A DNA stretch of 64,000 bases, taken from the NCBI RefSeq assembly GCF_029525575.1, contig NZ_JAPDIA010000008.1, forward strand, positions 1,426,001-1,490,000. The letters run 5' to 3'. The first letter of the stretch is position 1. Each line of letters starts with the position of its first letter. The translations under genes were made by a program, and so were the position numbers. Of this stretch, positions 62,712 to 64,000 are shown one piece after another. Origin of the DNA: Cohnella rhizosphaerae (GTDB lineage Bacteria > Bacillota > Bacilli > Paenibacillales > Paenibacillaceae). The notes below the pieces were generated by a model. That model had not been told where the DNA came from and did no database searches. It worked only from the letters and a program-made list of their open reading frames with translations.

Positions 62712-63305
62712 GGCCGTCGCCCCCTTCCCCGGCGCCCCAGCCCATGCGGTCGAGCGCTTTGCGCAGGTGTCCCAAGCCGTAGCGAACGCGGGATTTGACC
62801 GTGCCGAGCGGCACCTGCCACGCATCTGCCAGTTCTTTATGGCTGCGCGGCGTGAAGTACGCGGCCGCCAGCGCCTCGCGCTGCACGCCCGGAAGCTGGC
62901 GCAGCGCGCTGCGAACCGCTTCGCGCTCCATGCGCGCCAGCACCTCCGTCTCCGGCTGCGCGGCTGGCGCGTAGACGGCGGGCGCCTCTTCGCTCTCGCC
63001 GCGCAGCACCGTCCGATTGCGCTTGCGCAGCCGGTCGAGGCATCTGCTCTTCACCTGCACGGCGAGCCATGCTTGCGCGGAGCCGCGCGAGGGGTCGTAG
63101 CGGCCCGGGCTACGAATCACGCCGAGCAGCACGTCGTGAACGACGTCCTCCGCCTCCATCCGGTCCCCGAGCATATGGCAGGCCAGCGGCAAGAGGCAGG
63201 GTACGGCCTGTTCGTACAGCTTTTCGAAGGCCCGCGGATCCCCTTCCTCCATTTTTTCAGCCATTCGGCCATCTCCAGGACGGTCTCCGCCGAAGTCCCG
63301 TTCAT
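62704..63305 (-). CDS. ECF RNA polymerase sigma factor (probable frame break near 63252-63257)
   Basis: Region 2 (FEKLYEQAVPCLLPLACHML, MEAEDVVHDVLLGVI, AWLAVQVKSRCLDRLRKR) and region 4 (LPGVQREALAAAYF, HKELADAWQVPLGTVKSRV) define a group 4 sigma factor. ATG 63305 (MNGTSAETVLEMAEWLKK) has GGAGGGG upstream and needs one extra A in a run of six to join the main frame; a frame-intact start at 63330 lacks a ribosome site. Coupled to the anti-sigma gene by an eight-base overlap. Confidence 0.88.
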
Positions 63306-63518
63306 GTCCCTTGCTCCCCTCCGTCGACAAACCGATTTACTATATTCATAGCAGATCAAGGCCCGTTCGCGTACGGTGCAAATGCGTTTTTTATCTGATT
63401 TTAAGCTTGTTTTAAGCGTTTTTTTTATGTAAAAAAACCGGCCGAACGCTAAATCCGCAGCGACCTCTCCCGCGTACACCAGGTGAAAAAAACATATCGC
63501 CGGGAGGTCTTGAAAGTC

Positions 63519-64000
63519 ATGTTCAAGCCAAGATTGGGAAAATGGGCAAGCATCGCGATGACACTGTTGATGGCGCTGGGCGTACTAGGACTGTCCGCGC
63601 CCGCTTCCGCCGCGGGAACCGCCAAGCTGTACACGCCTTATGTCAGCCTGTCGGCCGCCCCGGGCGAATCGATCACGTACGATATCGACCTGATCAACGA
63701 CGGCGACGCCATTCAGACGGCTGCGCTCAGCTTTACGGCCCCCCTCCAAGGATTGGAAAACCGATCTGACGGCGGGCGGCCATCCGATCTCCGAAGTCGC
63801 GGTCAAGCCGCGCGAGACGCAGACGGCGTCGCTTAGCGTGCTCGTGCCGTTCGAGGTCGCCAAAGGCACCTACGCGCTTCAACTGAACGCGGGCGCCTTC
63901 GGCAGCCTGACGCTCAAGATCAACGTAACCGAGCAGGGCACCTACAAGACCGAGCTCAGCGCCGAGCAGCCGAACATGGAAGGCCACAGCGATTCCACCT
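63519..64000 (+). CDS. Secreted NEW3-type protein, partial at window end (frame break near 63739-63744)
   Basis: From ATG 63519 (MFKPRLGKWAS) a signal peptide (MTLLMALGVLGLSAPASAA) leads into KLYTPYVSLSAAPGESITYDI, typical of the NEW3 / alpha-galactosidase-associated Ig-like domain. The frame breaks in six C; with five it continues APSKDWKTDLTAGGHPISEV, VKPRETQTASLSVLVP and KINVTEQGTYKTEL to the window edge. It is divergent from the ECF sigma operon, so it may be part of its regulon. The 3' end is outside the window. Confidence 0.75.

Overview
The window reads as a high-GC, endospore-forming Bacillota chromosome. Gene order closely follows the Bacillus subtilis spoIVA to fur/spoIIM region, while GC content, strong GGAGG ribosome sites and extra genes look like Paenibacillaceae (Cohnella- or Paenibacillus-like; inferred from synteny and composition, no database search was possible). 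Most genes lie on the minus strand. No rRNA, tRNA, CRISPR or prophage was seen.

Layout, left to right. (1) 0.1-16.8 kb: spoIVA, yphF, an inserted ferredoxin/nucleotidyltransferase/ferredoxin trio, yphE, a nitroreductase, spoVIF, gpsA, plsY, der, a YIEGIA sporulation membrane protein with its small capping partner, rpsA-like ypfD, plsC, cmk, ypfB, ypfA (PilZ), ypeB, a small zinc-ribbon protein, prsW and a MecA/YpbH adaptor. (2) 17-22.3 kb: a polysaccharide deacetylase lipoprotein, a CPBP protease pair, a membrane protein and serA with an attenuator-like leader. (3) 22.3-34.9 kb: a 500-base non-coding block with palindromes, then resE-resD-resC-resB-resA, rluB, spmB-spmA-dacB, ytfJ-ytfI and scpB-scpA. 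(4) 35-40 kb: ribH-ribBA-ribE behind an FMN riboswitch (no ribD), ppiB, lysA. (5) 40-46 kb: spoVAF, spoVAB, spoVAA, sigF, spoIIAB, spoIIAA (with a Spo0A/sigma-H type promoter), dacF. (6) 46-52.3 kb: an IS1595-type transposase relative behind a LexA-type operator, then pdp, punA, deoB, xerD, yqzK. (7) 52-64 kb: accessory S8 protease, a block of short inverted repeats, two glutathione peroxidases around an OhrR-type regulator, fur, spoIIM, endoQ, nudF, a WYL regulator with a divergent MFS transporter, and an ECF sigma/anti-sigma pair divergent from a secreted NEW3-type protein cut by the window end.

The dominant theme is sporulation and germination: forespore sigma control (SpoIIAA/AB/SigF), engulfment (SpoIIM), coat (SpoIVA, SpoVIF), cortex and dehydration (DacB, DacF, SpmA/B), germination (YpeB, SpoVA proteins, YtfJ). 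These are mixed with housekeeping genes for cytochrome c maturation, riboflavin, lysine, nucleosides and chromosome segregation.

An important caveat: at least 26 single-base frame breaks interrupt otherwise well-conserved genes, and 25 of them sit in homopolymer runs of five or more bases. This is most simply sequencing error. Such genes are annotated here across both frames, with the break position given; coordinates of ends are those of the repaired reading frame.
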